A stretch of 64,000 nucleotides of DNA from Musa acuminata AAA Group. Lineage: Eukaryota > Streptophyta > Magnoliopsida > Zingiberales > Musaceae. This document shows positions 61,201 to 64,000 of the stretch, one piece after another. Position numbers and translations under genes: made by a program. Each line of letters begins with the position of its first letter. Position 1 is the first letter of the stretch. Location of the stretch: NCBI RefSeq assembly GCF_036884655.1, contig NC_088337.1, forward strand, positions 31,974,501-32,038,500. Reading direction: 5' to 3'. The notes under the pieces were generated by a model. It was not told the DNA's origin. It was given only the letters and a program-made list of their open reading frames with translations, and ran no database searches.

Positions 61201-61328
61201 GCCCGCCCGAGACGAGCTCGACCTCATGTCGCCCGAGACTACTGCGACACCAAAGGACAAAGCCATGCCTCGGACTCCCCCCAATTGCAAAACCGACGCA
61301 TAGCTTCTTCGGGGTGGGGGGGAGAATA

Positions 61329-61944
61329 TGATAGGGGTAATAATGGCGACATGACGTGTCACGACGTCGGCCTCACCTGGGCGCCACTCTGTCCAAGGAG
61401 GGCAATAATGCTGACTCGACATGCGCTAACGTCATCCGCTCTCAGACAACGACTTCATCGTTGTCTGACCCCGCGTGCTTGACCGAGGCAAAGGAGGATG
61501 ACGACCGAAGCTCGCCCATATCCTGCGGCAGTTCGGTTCCCCACGCAACGTCAATGGCAATGTCAGACGCCATCAGAGGTACGATCCTGCCTCCCGCAGG
61601 CAGGCACATTAGGTAACACTAAACCGCCCTATAAATACCCCTGAGTTCTAAACGAAAGGGGGGGACACTTCTTGACTAAGGAAAACTCCTTTCACATCAT
61701 CTAACTTGATCGTCGGAGGGGTTGGGCTGATCTTCCGACCCGACCTGTGTGTAGGAACAAGGGCGAGGTTGCACCTTCCCAATGCTGTGGCGAGGCTTCA
61801 CTCCCCTACGCTACATCCCACCCGGACCATCGCAACCGGCCACCACAGCTGACCCGAGGAACGCCGTGCAAGATCCCCACGCATTCGAACCCGAACCAAG
61901 TCGTGTCGGCCCCGAGGGCACGGCATACAGTTGTTTCCACAACA
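61329..61944 (+). repeat. 3' LTR of the deleted Tat-type element
   Basis: 616 bp, TGATAGGGGTAAT...TTCCACAACA. Small indels against the 5' LTR (near 61388 and at the right end) and mostly transition differences. Confidence 0.9.
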
Positions 61945-62800
61945 GTGGACAAGCTGGACTTCGTAAATATTTTGAGTTGGTTAACCATACAGAAGCACAA
62001 GTTCCTACCTTAGTAACATGAATCATGATTATTGTACTGTTAGGGAAAGATTAGATATGTGGAGTTCCAAAATTATGAAAATTATAAATATCAAAAAAAT
62101 TTATACGAATCTAATAAGAAATAATTTAATATCAAATATGTTATAAATAATTTATCAATGCAGGAGTGACAGAATACTAAGCAAATCATGAGATAAGATT
62201 TACGTGAAAAAACCGTCGAAAAAGATCACGAGTAAATAAGATCAATCTTTTACTATAAAATAATAGGATTACAATATTACTCTCTTTAGATTAACCAGAG
62301 GATATTAATGTCATATAAAAACTAGATACTCAAATGACTTTCAAGAAAGGAAGAAAAATTAAGCAAATTTAAAGATATACACTAATCGATTCAAAGAATA
62401 TGATATCTATTTGCATATCAGAAAATCATATAAGATTAGGGTTAGGATTTTTTAATTAACTCATGAGTCTCACCATTAAGTCATAGATAAGACTACTCAA
62501 CAAATCAAGCTGCTTTTCCTTCCTATGATAGTCACTTTTTAGGTCTTTGCCATCTGGACTCATATAAGATTAGGATTAGTATTTTTTAATTAACTCATGG
62601 GTCTCACCATTAAGTCATAGAAAATACTACCCAACAAATCTCTACCTCACACCCTTGTCGGAAGAGCCTCCATCTCTGCTATCTCTCTACAAGTAATTAG
62701 TATTTTTAAATACAATGATTTAGTCACTATATCTAATTTATTTTTATCAATATAGATTTTCTCAAAATGCAATAACTATATCACTAGTATATCTCAAATC
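61945..62800. repeat. AT-rich flank with an 80-bp direct repeat
   Basis: 62427-62506 and 62561-62640 are near copies (CATATAAGATTAGG...CCAACAAATC or TCAACAAATC), 134 bp apart. The stretch may be the 3' non-coding part of the Copia relic that follows on the minus strand. No gene. Confidence 0.65.
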
Positions 62801-63640
62801 TAATGATACCTAACATCTAACATCGATATGCTTAAATCTGAAATGAAAAATTAGATTTTTACTAAGATAAATAGTACTTTGACTATCAAAATATAAAATA
62901 AATTTCTCTTGCTTGACCCTTAACTCTTGTAGATATTTTTTTATTCATAAGAGTTCTTTATGAGTTTCTATTGTAACTATATACTCGGTTTTAGTAAAAT
63001 ATAAACTAACATATTTTTATAATTTTGAAGGTCAAGATATTACACCTCTCGAAAATGATATCAAGTAACCGAAGATAAACTTTTTATAATTAATATCACT
63101 GATCATATCTATATTTGTGTAGCCAACTACCATAAGTTTTTTAATGTCAAAGCACAAACATAATATAGAAATTCCTCTAAGATACTTAAAAATCTATTTA
63201 ACTATTGCCTAGTATTTTTTTATAGGATCAAAGAGAAATCAACTAACATAGCAACTGTATGAGTAATATCCTGACCTTATGCATACCATGGCATAGATCA
63301 AACTGTTAATGACTCAAGAATATGGTACTCTGTTTATATCATCTTTATATTTATCACTTATAGGATACTTCTCATAACTTAATTTGAAATGATTTACAAG
63401 TGAATAAAAATAAAGTTTTGACTTGCTCATGTTAACTTTGTTAAGAACCTTTTCCATATATCTTTCTTTAGATAACTAAAGTTTAATATTCTTCTTGTGA
63501 TAAATAATTCTTATACTAAGAGTATGTTTAGCCAGATCCAAATCTTTCATAGCAAAAGTGTTGCTCAATTCTTTTGTTAGATCTATAATTGTTTTTAGTA
63601 TTATGACCAATAATTAAAATATCATCCATATGTAATAAGA
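62800..63640 (-). pseudogene. Decayed Ty1/Copia reverse transcriptase/RNase H remnant
   Basis: The minus strand shows Copia pol words in order in drifting frames: FAMKDLDLAKHTL, LSKERYMEKVLNK, NSLIYAMVCIRS, FKYLRGIS and, in the RNase H part, YSTKTEYIV and SKNL-like text. Many stops and an AT-rich composition show long decay. No ends or LTRs could be placed in the window. Confidence 0.7.
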
Positions 63641-63847
63641 AAATAATAAAATTATCATTAAAAAAATCTCATATGGACTATGAATAGAAGTAGTTATCAC
63701 ACCCATGATTTATTATAAAAAAATCAAATATTTTATATCGCTATCTTGATGAACTTTAATACTGTACAAACTCTTTTTCGACTTGTACATCAAATTTTGA
63801 ACTCCTAAGGTTAATAGCATATATTTAACTTTGAATCCTTCGTATTG

Positions 63848-63848
<1 letters not shown>

Positions 63849-63902
<54 letters not shown>
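63849..63902. repeat. (TA)n microsatellite
   Basis: Uninterrupted TA alternation of about 54 bp near the window end; the rest to 64000 is AT-rich, possibly more of the Copia relic. Confidence 0.95.
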
Positions 63903-63906
<4 letters not shown>

Positions 63907-64000
63907 TAATTTTCATACTAAGTTGTTCAATTTTTATATTTAAATTGATAGTTAACCCAATAACAACTCAAATAAAAGACATATGAATACTTATTTGTTT

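Larger units (their letters stand above)
58040..61944 (+). mobile_element. Deleted Tat-type gypsy derivative
   Basis: A 3.9-kb element with LTRs at 58040-58659 and 61329-61944, the same primer site (58663-58681) as the intact element, a polypurine tract (61311-61328), a gag with four in-frame stops, a scrap of the integrase C terminus and two tandem-repeat arrays. Protease, reverse transcriptase, both RNase H domains and most of integrase are gone. LTRs differ at roughly 6% of positions by eye, so it is older than the intact element. Flanking pentamers are GCAGA and GTGGA, alike at three of five bases, so a target duplication is doubtful or mutated. Keeping both LTRs, primer site and polypurine tract, it could in principle have been mobilised by a full relative. 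Confidence 0.88.

Noticed and set aside
58035..61949. Perfect target duplication for the deleted Tat-type element
   Set aside because: Flanks are GCAGA and GTGGA; two mismatches in five are too many to claim it as seen.

Overview
This is a stretch of nuclear chromosome from a flowering plant. It has spliced genes with GT-AG introns, long AT-rich introns, LTR retrotransposons of plant lineages and many (TA)n and (CT)n microsatellites. Three genes (LAX, TPR, laccase) have very GC-rich exons in AT-rich surroundings, which fits a commelinid monocot. A banana-like (Zingiberales) genome is my guess from the look of the repeats, not a proven assignment.

Layout. (1) 1-14830, plus: the last 20 exons (about 1230 codons) of a full-size ABCG/PDR transporter resembling Arabidopsis ABCG31; its first exons lie upstream of the window. 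(2) 17271-25519, plus: a broken CPL1/CPL2-type (RNA polymerase II CTD phosphatase-like) gene. Its N-terminal exons and C-terminal double-stranded-RNA-binding exons remain, but the phosphatase core is absent and nested transposons sit in its place: an antisense Tat-type gypsy relic, which itself holds a complete miniature TRIM element and a GTACCG-rich inverted-repeat element. (3) 26570-36761: a complete, young Tat-lineage Ty3/Gypsy element with 649-bp LTRs, target duplication ATTTC, one unbroken gag-pol frame with two RNase H domains, a spliced antisense gene and a 61-bp minisatellite. (4) 37185-39641, minus: an intact auxin influx carrier gene (AUX1/LAX family). (5) 45483-47545, minus: a two-exon TPR-like gene. 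(6) 53594-55938, minus: an intact six-exon laccase gene. (7) 58040-61944: an older deletion derivative of a related Tat element, reduced to LTRs, a gag with nonsense codons, a scrap of integrase and minisatellites. (8) About 62800-63640, minus: a decayed Ty1/Copia reverse transcriptase/RNase H remnant.

The host genes are functionally unrelated (lipid or hormone export, auxin uptake, a TPR protein of unknown role, lignin-type oxidation) and look like ordinary neighbours. Most of the unusual biology is in the repeats: nested insertions, a GTACCG-rich transposon family with a clear 8-bp target duplication, a complete TRIM, and an antisense spliced gene plus a higher-order minisatellite within the young Tat element. 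I saw no CRISPR array, rRNA, tRNA or prokaryotic-type system.
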